A stretch of DNA of 64,000 bases from Henckelia pumila (Eukaryota; Streptophyta; Magnoliopsida; Lamiales; Gesneriaceae), in the NCBI RefSeq assembly GCF_033568475.1, contig NC_133121.1, positions 5,704,001 through 5,768,000 on the forward strand, written 5' to 3'. The first letter of the stretch is position 1. Each line of letters opens with the position of its first letter. A program made the position numbers and the translations under genes. A model generated the notes under the pieces. It was not told the DNA's origin, did not search any database, and saw only the letters and a program-made list of their open reading frames with translations. This document shows, in pieces, positions 23,726-33,899 of the stretch.

Positions 23726-26663
23726 GGAGACTTATAACCGTAACCGATAAATTAAATGTATGAAGAATTCAGAACAAACATGTTATTTATTCTAGAATAG
23801 ACAATTTGTGAATAGTGGTCGATAACGTAAGTACAAATACTGGCTACATATGTATCTTTTTGATAAATAAAAATATTTTTATTTTTTCAAATAGAAATAA
23901 GTATAAATTATAATATTCAATAAAATCTCAAGAAAATAATTATTTTTTATATTCCGACGTGTAATAATTATAATTCCAATTTTATTAGTCCCAAAGATTT
24001 TTTTGCAAAGTAAAAAATAAATAAAAACGATAATCTCTACAATATTAAATTATAAAAAATATCATAGAGATGAATTTAATAATTTTTTAGTAGAGTTTCA
24101 TTATTCCAAATTTACTATAATTACTGAATTATATTTCGACTCATGAATATACTGCATTTTAAACATTAAAACACCTCACACATGCACCATTAAAATATTT
24201 ATATTTATATGATGAGACATCTATTAATTAACTTAACAAATTTTTTAATGAAATGATATATATTTGGTAAAAAAAATCATATTTATAAAAAAAAACTAAG
24301 ATTAGTTGAAATACATTTGCTACTATGCCAAAAATTATATCTAATTATAACAATATAATTCACATCTTTTAACTTATAAAATAAAATAATCAAAATGCCA
24401 CGTCTCGGCTCCTCTCCTCGGTTCTCCTCATATAGATAATCATTGTCCCTCAATGCAAATTTTGATTACATCTTCAAATGCAATCTTTCAAAAACATCTT
24501 CCATGCGTAATACCTATAATAGAACAAACTATCAAACATTAATATTAATTTTATATGATCGAGTATTTGTCATTTTCTCAAAATTATACTTTATAATAAT
24601 GATGTAATTCAAAAATTTTATTCTATACTCGAACGTCCTTCTTATAGTTGATATAAGTGTTTATTTTAGTTTTTTTTTAAAAAAATAAATTGATGTAATA
24701 TTTTAGTATCAAAGAAAAATTGGGGCCTTGAAGCTAATGTTAATCACGTTAAGTAGTTGGGAGTTGAACAGCGGATAAGTAATCACATCCATCTTAAGTC
24801 ATTCTCCAGATTTGACGTGTTTGTCTTTTAGCCCCTTCGTTCCTCACACCACTTAAGTTATGTCATTTTAAATAATATATATTCAATAAATAAATCTATT
24901 TTTATAACTGATAAATCATGCATCACAAAAATAATTTCAATTTCTAACTAATAATATAATAAAAAATGTAGAATATTTCAGATGTGTTTGAGCTGTGCGA
25001 AAAATTCGATTTTTGCCCTTAAGAAAATATATGACTAAAATAAATTATTGGCATATTATAGTGAATTTATAGAATTATTGAAATTAATAATTACTTTATC
25101 ATACATAGAGATTACTCCTGAGGGAGAATTAAATTAATATGAATAAAATGGTCATTATTATTCATGTTTGTGAATTTTTAAAAAAATGAGTATTAACTTT
25201 ATTCACGTGAACAACATTGAATATCGTAATTAATCCCCCATTGCACTGATCGGGGGCGTTCGTAGTGACTGAGGTAATTAGTTTTGGCCCTTTTGCTTGC
25301 CTAATCTATTCTAGTGCTAGTAATATTATATCATTAATAGGGACACCGCATTACACCCACACAAAAAAAAAAAAAAGAAGCGTTATTTTAATTTAGATAC
25401 AAAAAAATTACGCAAGCAAAAAAGTAATAGGTAGATGTTAATTAATGTATCATATTATTTTATTTCAAAAAAAAAACTCAAGAGTTTCGAGTATTTTTTA
25501 TACTTCCCAGTTAATCAAGATTATCGGGTATAAAAATTATTGATAATTGAGTTTATTAAAACAATAATCAAACTTTCTAGTCCACGAAAGTGGAGTGCCC
25601 TGCTTTTATTTATTTATTTATTTATTGCTTTTTTTTAATCAAGAAAATGGAGTGCTCTTTGATACTCGGAAAAGAAAAGGATTTATATTCTTCTTTTGAT
25701 AAAAATACTATTCACGGTTAGAAAACAGAACCCATAGATTTTGTGTGTGTTTTTTTATAATTGGGGGCATTTAAATTCCTAGGATCAAACGTTAATCACT
25801 TCATTAAAAGTTATAATATATTGATATTAATGATGCAACTCAAAATTTTTAATTACGATACAAACGCTAAGATATTTATTGTAATCCATTGTAATCGAGT
25901 CTCAAACCTGATACATTGTTCCAAAATTGAGACTTCGATGACGACCGACTATAAACCATCGACGACGACGAATGCATATACATTTTTCTAAGAAAATCGA
26001 ATATTGCATAAAATTTTGGTTTTAGCTTATGTTAATTGTACTCAGTTAGTTCGAATTTAGTTTTTTTATATTAAATTGAAACGTAATGTTGGTTCTGATC
26101 ATCGGTTATTTCCCACAAACCCCATGCCAAACATTTGATTATCTTTTTTTCCAAATTTAAAAATTACATGCAAACTATGAAAGAAAACAACATATATAAA
26201 TAGTAATTTTAAATATATAGACATTAAATTATGATGGAAAAAATGACTAATAGATCTTTGGTACCGTGTGTACATAATATATAGTTCACTGCACCACAAA
26301 AAGTAAATAGAAAGAAATATCAAAATAAAACAAAGTAAAGTGATAATTAATTCAAGGCGAATAATGGGAAACTAATAACTAAATTTAATTATCAATCCCT
26401 CTCAATACAAGTTTTAGTTGTATATAAGTAAATGTGATTCAGCTCCCAACAAAAAATGGAATTAATAATGTTGGATTAGTTGTGGCCTAGAATATGATAG
26501 GGCTAGTTTCTTGTTCACAAATGGATGATGCAGACCCTGCCTAGTTATAATTAATAAAGAAATTAATTAAATTTAGGTTTTACAAAATTAAAACAATTCC
26601 CAATATGGATATATGTAACATACCTATATAATTATATATACGTATGATTTTTTTTTTATCTCA

Positions 26664-26775
26664 GGTGCAATTACTGTGGATAACTATGTGAGCATCAACT
26701 GACGTGACATTTTATACAACCAATAAATGAATGACATTTTAATCGTTGCTCACATAGTTGTCTAAAGTATTTGTA
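26664..26775. mobile_element. Short foldback MITE
   Basis: The arms GTGCAATTACTGTGGATAAC and (inverted) GTACAAATACTTTAGACAAC continue into the identical core TATGTGAGCA. Arms are about 48 bp and separated by about 15 bp. No target duplication was established. Confidence 0.6.
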
Positions 26776-27074
26776 CATGATATCAAAACTGGTATATTGA
26801 TATTAATAAAGTAGTAGAATTCAGAATGAAATTTACAACCTCAGAATTTGATTAAATAAATGATTGAAAAGAGAGCTGTTACCGGTTGGCCGTGATATTC
26901 TAGAAAAACCGGGCCTAAGAATTTATTAGTCCGCTTAACGGACAACCACCCCAACCGTCAACATATCCCAAAACACAAAACACACACGTCATATATATTT
27001 CGTTTAGTTTTCATATTTAATATTATCTTACATATTTTTTTACTAATTTAAAATTTTTTATTAGATTAATATAA

Positions 27075-27387
27075 ATAAAACTGCAATTTTGGTCCTGTAT
27101 TTTTGTCACTTTACGATTTTGGTACTCTATATTTTTATATTTCAGTTTTAGTCCTGCAAGTTCTAATTTTTGACAATTTCGATCATTTTTCTTTGAAAAT
27201 GCTGACATGACATTGTATATGTCAGCTCCACATCAACACTGCATTGATGTCACATCAGCGCCACATCGGAAAAAGGACTAAAATTGCCAAAAAAAATAAA
27301 GATAGCGAACTAAAACTGAAATTTGAAAATGTAGAAGACCGAAATCGCAAAGTGACAAACATACTGGACCAAAAAAATAATTTTTCC
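27075..27387. mobile_element. Mutator-like MITE, copy A, 9-bp target duplication
   Basis: A 313-bp foldback bracketed by perfect TTAATATAA copies (27066-27074, 27388-27396). The arms read TGCAATTTTGGTCCTGTAT / ...TCGCAAAGTGACAAACATAC. The middle contains GCTGACATGACATTGTATAT and CACATCAGCGCCACATCGG. It is the same family as 41366-41677. A 9-10 bp duplication points to Mutator-like elements. Confidence 0.85.
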
Positions 27388-28187
27388 TTAATATAATTAA
27401 TTATTTATAAAAAAAATTTAATCCTATTAAACCTTCATTAAACAAAGACTAACTGAGAAATTATTTTATAAAATTTATCTGTCTAAACACTTTTTTAAAC
27501 TATATGAAAATACACACAAATAAATAATACATATATATAGAATATATATATCAAGAAACGATTGCACATATTTTCGCGATTCAGCTAATTGTGATGAATT
27601 TCCGAAAAAAAAGTAAGAAAAAAGTATTATGCTGAGATAAATGAAAAAATAAACACAACTTATTGTATGATATGAAATGTGTAAAACCCAAAGCTTATTG
27701 AGAACAAATACTATTTAAATATGATTAATATGTATTGATTAAGAAAATTGAGGAGATGACATGTTCAGTAATTCGGATGATCCGAACTCTGACTAAAAAT
27801 AATAACTCATCGAAATTCCGAATTTTTAGTACGAAATTATTAGATATTGTCTTGATACCTAACTTATAGTTTAGTGTTTCCAGCTTTATAATCGAACTAA
27901 GATCAAATTCACGAAGCGTTTTAACCGAACGGGATTGGGTCTCTGCAGAATGTGTCCACTTGGGCAAATCATTTTACGCAATAAATTTGAGAATTCAAGC
28001 AGTTATACACTTATTCAACTCAATAAGTCACGAGGTTTGGCGGGTACGTGGTCCTAGATTTTAGTGAAGAATATGGGAACCATATTATAAAGTCAAATTC
28101 ATGCATGTCAAATATAATATTTTATTTCTGATTGTTTAAAGAATTCAAATTTCAAAATTTAGAAATTTTTGTATTGCCATTTATTAT

Positions 28188-28313
28188 GGTAGTATTTGGG
28201 AGAGCTTTTTGGAAACACTTTTCAGCTTTTCGATAACAAAAATTTGAAATTTTGTGAAATTTTGTTAACAAAAAACTGAGAAGTGCTTCCTAGAAGCTCT
28301 CCCAAACACTACC
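28188..28313. mobile_element. Short MITE, GGTAGTRTTTGGGAGAGCTT ends
   Basis: A 126-bp element with inverted ends GGTAGTATTTGGGAGAGCTT and (inverted) GGTAGTGTTTGGGAGAGCTT, one mismatch in 20. The target duplication is unclear, since the flanks are AT-rich. It is the best preserved copy of this family in the window. Confidence 0.75.
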
Positions 28314-29455
28314 TATATATCGTATAGTGAGAAATCAATTTAAAATCCGTCTTGTGGAAAACATTCACCTTAATTTTTTTTTTAAAGAAAAATCTACAAG
28401 AATGAATGCATTTGTCTTAAAATTATACTCACGTAAATTTCTTCTGAGATTTTGATCCACCATATTATATTATCAAAATTAAATTTCAGTGCTCTTGTAT
28501 CTTTTATTTTTGTTAGTTTTGATATTTTTATATCGTAATTTTAGTCAGCTCCACATTAAGAAAGTAGATTAATTTTGATAATAGAGAACCGAAATTATTT
28601 AAAAAAACAAACATAAATGACCAAGAATATATTTTTTTCTCAATTAGTATAAATAAAAACAACAAGGAGTATTTTCAAAAATAAAAAAAAACATTTCATA
28701 ATAAATAAAAATTAAGAAAGTATTATTATTGTTCTTAATAATAATTATATTATATTTTCAAAAAAATAATAATAATTATATTATATTATTATAGAAAATT
28801 TCGAAAAGAAATATTGAACAGCTGTAACTTATAAGAATGCTTGGTTTTGACTTCCCTTGTCCAATTGCTCCATTGGCTGTAGCCATAATTGTCCCTTGTA
28901 CTCGTTCTTTTCTTCTTCTTTATTTCTCGTATATACGTATAACTATAATTAATTTCTCAAAAATAATTAAAATCTTTGAATTGAAAGAAGATATATTTGT
29001 AGCTTTACCAAGAAAAAACAAGAAAATGATTTTTTTTTCCTATTAACTTGTTTGTTTTTAATTTTTAATCAATTAATTTTTTATTTAATTGTGCGTAAGA
29101 TCACGGTACTTTGAAATCGGATATCATGTCACCCCAAAAAAAGTAACACGAATAACAGTAGCATGCACAATCAACATTTGGAATCTAGAACCCAAATATT
29201 TTATGCTATAATAAGCAATTGAAAATGTTTTACGAGAAATTAATTATAAGATTTAAACTTTAGGGACTATTTGTTTCCTTAAAATATACGATCGATTATC
29301 ATTAATACCAGGCTGGATTTGTAGATCATGGACACTTGTCTAAATGTGAGTTATGTCTTCAATACATAAAGAGATCAATTAAATAACTTAATAATTTGCA
29401 ACACAATTAACTCCTTACCTCAATAAGACATCATCAATTGGATTCTTATCAATAT

Positions 29456-29523
29456 ATTTATGTATACCAATTGAAAGATTAAGTAATCAGCTTTTCGCAT
29501 TTATTAAAATAAACTCACAAATA

Positions 29524-29558
<35 letters not shown>

Positions 29559-30350
29559 GACTTGTTTGTTTTTTAATCAATTAAAATAAATCCTAAGAAT
29601 AAAGTGTCGATAATTTAGTCATTTAAGATATAACATAATAGAAAGGTGATCAGAGGTGTGCTAAATTTAGTGGCAAAATAAGAAGAATTTTTGGTGTGAT
29701 TTAACAAACCATGAACGATTAGAATAAGAGGTAAAACTATAATATAATAATAATAATATAGATACTTATATATACCAATTGAAAGATTAAGTAATTAGCC
29801 TTTTGCATTTATTAAAAAACCCACAAATAATATGTATTTAGGCACCGTTTGGTTTGAGGTATAATGTAAGTAATATATAGATAAGTAGGATAATATAATA
29901 AAAAATAAATAAGAAATGATAGTTAAAATTGTATTGGACTTGATTGATAGATTATAGTTTATTTGATTTGATTAATTAAATTTTATATAAAAATGTTAAA
30001 TGACTATTTTGTTCTTTTAATAATAAATAAAATAAAAATTATATTATTTATAAGGGGTAATATAGTAATTTGAATTCAATGATTTGATTGATGTGAGATA
30101 AATAATTAATGATTTGATTGATGTAAAATAAATATTTAATATATAAATAAATAATATGATGAAAAAACGTGGGATGAGATGAGATGAGTTATACATATAT
30201 TAGTAATACCGTGAAAAGAACGATGTCTTAGTCCTTTTTTTTAATATCAACTCTACAGACTTGTTTGTTTCTTAGTTAATTAAATTAAATCCTAAGAATT
30301 AAGTGTGTAAATATTTTTTGAATATATTAAATAAAGACAAAATAAGAAGT
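29456..30350. repeat. Tandem segmental duplication, second copy split by a MITE
   Basis: Block A (ATACCAATTGAAAGATTAAG) occurs at about 29464 and 29772. Block B (GACTTGTTTGTTT...AATCCTAAGAA) occurs at about 29560 and 30258. In the first copy A and B are separated only by an AT tract; in the second the 387-bp element at 29841-30227 lies between them. The copies differ by scattered substitutions. Confidence 0.7.
29841..30227. mobile_element. Tourist-like (PIF/Harbinger) MITE with TTA duplication
   Basis: It starts GGCACCGTTTGGTTT, is flanked by TTA at 29838-29840 and 30228-30230, and the right end read inward is GACATCGTTCTTTT, a decayed inverted copy. The size, the 3-bp TTA duplication and the GTTTGG ends suit Tourist/Harbinger MITEs. 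Its absence from the first copy of the surrounding duplication supports the left boundary. Confidence 0.65.
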
Positions 30351-30419
30351 ACGTTGTGAGCGAGAAAACAAAAAAACTTAAATATTTGAGACGAAGACGA
30401 TGTTTCTAAAAATGTGATG

Positions 30420-30600
30420 CCATGTATACACAGAGAGTTATACGTTTGGTTACAAATTGCACTTAAAATTACATAATTATCCTTAATGTATTTTGGAAAG
30501 AGTTTTTTTTTTTTATAAATAAAGTAGAAGATAATTTTGTAATTTCAATAACTCAATTCTAACCCTTCGTGTACATATAACATTTTTATTCGAAAAAACA
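30420..30600. repeat. Dispersed repeat, copy 2
   Basis: This is the counterpart of 23530-23725, about 230 bp upstream of the KCS start codon. Both share the ordered blocks described there. Confidence 0.55.
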
Positions 30601-30719
30601 TAGATGTTTGAAAATAAGGACAAGAAAAAGTTAACATATGTAGACGAGAAAACCACAGCTAAGCGAGCGTTGTGACGTTAAGCTGTTAATTAATTCTTCC
30701 TACCTGCCTTCATTGATTG

Positions 30720-30825
30720 CTGCAAACTCGCTCTCTTTAAATTCCTCCTCTCCGCCACCTTCCTTCACCTCAAAAATCCTTCCTCCTCCACCTCCTCCGC
30801 CGCCGCCGCCGCCGATAACAAAAAA
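30720..30825 (+). promoter_or_regulatory. Pyrimidine-rich leader of the KCS gene
   Basis: A CT-rich stretch (CTCGCTCTCTTTAAATTCCTCC...) ends in a (CCG)n run at 30796-30813, directly before the ATG context AAAAAAATGCCG. CT-rich leaders are common in plant promoters. A TATA-like TTTAAAT is at about 30736. Confidence 0.4.
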
Positions 30826-32316
30826 ATGCCGCAAAATCTGCCAAATTTCTCCGGTTCTGTCCGCCTCAAGTACGTGAAACTGGGCTACCAGTACCTAGTC
30901 AATCACATTCTCACTTTCTTGCTCATCCCCATCATGCTCGGAATCCTCATCGAAATCCTCCGTCTGGGCCCCGACGAGCTCTCGAAAATCTTGAAATCCC
31001 TCCAATTCGATCTAATCCAACTCCTCTGTTCTTCCTTCTTCATCATTTTCATCGCCACAGTCTACTTCATGTCCAAGCCCCGCTCCATTTACTTGGTCGA
31101 TTACACCTGTTACAAGCCTCCCATCAACTTCCGGGTCCCTTTCTCCACCTTCATGGAGCATTCCAGGCTCATTCTCAAGGATAATCCCAAAAGCGTCGAT
31201 TTCCAGATGCGGATCCTCGAAAGATCAGGTCTTGGTGAAGAAACCTGTCTCCCCCCTGCCATACACTACATCCCCCCAACACCCACCATGGAATCCGCCA
31301 GAGGAGAAGCAGAGATAGTTATCTTCTCCGCCATAGATGATCTCATGAACAAAACAGGGATCAAGCCCAAAGACATCGATGTTCTGATTGTGAATTGCAG
31401 CTTGTTTTCGCCTACTCCGTCTCTCTCCGCCATGATCGTGAATAAATACAAGCTGAGAAGTAACATCAAAAGCTACAATCTTTCTGGAATGGGTTGCAGC
31501 GCCGGATTGATTTCCATCGATTTAGCAAGAGATTTGCTCCAGGTTCATCCAAACTCCTCTGCTTTAGTTATCAGCACCGAAATCATCACCCCGAATTACT
31601 ACCAAGGCTCCGAACGAGCCATGCTCCTCCCCAATTGCCTCTTCCGGATGGGCTCCGCCGCCATCTTGCTCTCCAACAAAACCCGAGACAGCCGCCGCGC
31701 CAAGTACAAGCTCGTGCACGTCGTCCGGACCCACAAAGGGTCCGACGACAAGGCCTACAAATGCGTTTTCGAGCAAGAGGATCCACAGGGGAAAGTGGGG
31801 ATCAACCTTTCCAAAGACTTGATGGTCATCGCCGGAGAAGCCCTGAAATCGAACATAACCACCATCGGTCCGCTGGTACTCCCGGCTTCCGAGCAGCTGC
31901 TCTTCCTCTTCACGCTCATCGGACGAAAGATCTTCAACCCCAAGTGGAAACCATACATACCGGACTTCAAACAAGCTTTCGATCACTTCTGCATACACGC
32001 CGGCGGGCGGGCCGTGATCGACGAGCTTCAGAAGAACCTCCAGCTGTCGGCGGAGCACGTGGAGGCGTCGAGGATGACGCTGCACCGGTTCGGGAACACT
32101 TCTTCCTCTTCGCTTTGGTACGAGATGAGCTACATAGAAGCGAAAGGGAGGATGAAGAAGGGGGACAGGGTGTGGCAGATTGCATTCGGGAGTGGATTCA
32201 AGTGTAACAGCGCCGTCTGGAAATGTAACCGCACCATCAAAACACCCACAGACGGGCCCTGGAAAGATTGCATCCAGAGGTATCCAGTGCATATTCCAGA
32301 AATTGTCAAGCTCTGA
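30826..32316 (+). CDS. KCS: 3-ketoacyl-CoA synthase (FAE1/KCS family), intronless
   Basis: Condenses malonyl-CoA with long-chain acyl-CoA, the rate-limiting first step of very-long-chain fatty acid elongation in the ER, feeding waxes, suberin or cutin, sphingolipids and seed oil. One uninterrupted frame of 496 aa, full family length. Two N-terminal membrane segments lie at about 26-46 and 63-82. The FAE1_CUT1_RppA domain follows (VYFMSKPRSIYLVDY). Catalytic residues sit at the family positions: Cys224 in GMGCSAGLISIDLA, His391 in FCIHAGGRAV, Asn424 in LHRFGNTSSSSLWYE. The C-terminus has WQIAFGSGFKCNSAVW. Codons are GC-rich compared with the flanking AT-rich DNA. It most resembles KCS4/KCS11-type sequences from memory, but the chain-length class cannot be fixed by eye. 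ALG6 lies 14 kb upstream and CYP735A 7.5 kb downstream. Confidence 0.95.
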   Translation: MPQNLPNFSGSVRLKYVKLGYQYLVNHILTFLLIPIMLGILIEILRLGPDELSKILKSLQFDLIQLLCSSFFIIFIATVYFMSKPRSIYLVDYTCYKPPINFRVPFSTFMEHSRLILKDNPKSVDFQMRILERSGLGEETCLPPAIHYIPPTPTMESARGEAEIVIFSAIDDLMNKTGIKPKDIDVLIVNCSLFSPTPSLSAMIVNKYKLRSNIKSYNLSGMGCSAGLISIDLARDLLQVHPNSSALVISTEIITPNYYQGSERAMLLPNCLFRMGSAAILLSNKTRDSRRAKYKLVHVVRTHKGSDDKAYKCVFEQEDPQGKVGINLSKDLMVIAGEALKSNITTIGPLVLPASEQLLFLFTLIGRKIFNPKWKPYIPDFKQAFDHFCIHAGGRAVIDELQKNLQLSAEHVEASRMTLHRFGNTSSSSLWYEMSYIEAKGRMKKGDRVWQIAFGSGFKCNSAVWKCNRTIKTPTDGPWKDCIQRYPVHIPEIVKL

Positions 32317-32900
32317 ATTATACACCAAATGTTTCCATAATTATAAATTTCATGTTTTTTTTTTTTTTTTTTTACCTTTTATTTTTTTGAAATTTATTTT
32401 TCTGGAATTGTCTAAAATACCATGCATGGAAATATTTTTTTTTTTTACCTTTTTTTTTTTAAGGTTTATTACTGGTGTGAGGTAAATGGTCTGTAATTTT
32501 ATTTTTTAAAGTTGGAAAGACTGAAAAACAATTCAGTTAATTATATATATATAGGATGTAACAGTTTCACTAAATTTATGAGTCGTTAATAAATGATATC
32601 ACATTACAGCATGCATATTGTTCTCGAAATCCGTAGTTATTTGTTGAGTCAAATTTTAGATTTAGCACGTATATTAATGAAGAAAACGATAATATTCACC
32701 TTCTACTTTAGTGCTTTACCTCAGGTATATATGTTTCACTAAATGAATAAAAGTTAAAGAGAATTAATCGATTGTACAGTTACGATTTTCTCTCGTCAAA
32801 CAAATCATATCAAATTTCCATACGTACATACACCATAAAATAATATTTGTTTTTTTAATTTGGGTCAGGTTGGATCGAAATTATCTTCAGTCTCACAAAC

Positions 32901-33294
32901 GGGACGAAATCCTCTGCTACACTTGGTGCTATAAACCGTGCTACATTTTGCTAAAAAAAAATCGCGTTTGGACAAATTATTAAAAATTAAATTTATTAAA
33001 CAACATGGATGAACAAAATATAATTAATCATTGATAAAATTTTCGATTCACCTATTTTTTCAATTAAAAAAATCATCAATAAATTGTTTTACTCATTTAT
33101 CGTGGTTGAGACACAATTTATTGCCTATTTTAATTGAAAAAATAGGTGAATGGAAAAATTTATCAATGATTAATTATATTTTGTTCATCCATGTTGTTTA
33201 GTAAATTTAATTTTTAATAATTTGTGCAAACAGGTTTTTTTTAGCAAAGTGTAGCACCGTTTGTAGCACCAAGTGTAGCAGATGATTTCGTCCC
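32901..33294. mobile_element. Mutator-like foldback MITE, arms about 168 bp, perfect 9-bp target duplication
   Basis: The arms start GGGACGAAATCCTCTGCTAC (left) and GGGACGAAATCATCTGCTAC (right, inverted). They stay alignable for about 168 bp, with roughly ten differences. Identical CTCACAAAC copies flank it at 32892-32900 and 33295-33303. A central spacer of about 60 bp remains. There is no transposase. It lies about 0.6 kb downstream of the KCS stop codon. Confidence 0.9.
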
Positions 33295-33504
33295 CTCACA
33301 AACTTGATCATCGTGTTTCAAAAATTATATAAAAATTTTGACATAATTTTTTTGGAATATAATTAAAAACACTAGAATTTGAAAAATCAAATTAGGAATT
33401 GGAGACATTCTTCATACTAGAATATATATGGTGACATCCATAATTAGAGAAATGCATATTTATTTCCTTTTAAATTATTATAATATACAAAGCACATGTG
33501 ATAC

Positions 33505-33518
33505 ATAATAATAATAAT

Positions 33519-33596
<78 letters not shown>
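33505..33596. repeat. (AAT)n microsatellite
   Basis: About 30 AAT units with one ATT interruption. Confidence 0.95.
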
Positions 33597-33597
<1 letters not shown>

Positions 33598-33837
33598 TAA
33601 TTATAAAAAAGCTAAGGAAGATAAGGAATAAATAAATATATGAAGTGGAAATAAGTTAGATAAGTATTTCCTATAATTTTTAATTTGGATAAGATAATTG
33701 ATTTCATCAGATAATCGAGATAGTAATTTTAATTCGACCTATTTGCCCTTTAACAATTGAAATATATTAGTATTTTTGTAGGTAAATTTGACGTTGATAT
33801 CATATTAAAGGACCAAATCATTTAGTATATTATATTT

Positions 33838-33872
33838 ATATATATCAGTGACCTTCTGCACGCGTTGCATGC
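33838..33872 (-). mobile_element. Helitron-like 3' terminus
   Basis: On the minus strand GCATGCAACGCGTGC forms a 6-bp stem with one G-U pair and is followed within about 10 nt by CTGA, fitting CTRR. The partner 5' end was not found. Confidence 0.3.
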
Positions 33873-33899
33873 TTATACCATTATAATAATTATTTAAAC

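Larger units (their letters stand above)
20789..26660. other. AT-rich gene-free region
   Basis: I see no gene. It contains a 38-bp tandem duplication at 21080-21156, the TTTTTR repeat at 22448-22536 and one copy of a dispersed repeat at about 23530-23725. The open frames present are short and without family features. Confidence 0.6.

Noticed and set aside
31494-32328. Long open frames on both strands overlapping the KCS gene (about 237 and 254 codons)
   Set aside because: They are antisense and out-of-frame shadows of the GC-rich KCS coding sequence, whose own frame has all family motifs.
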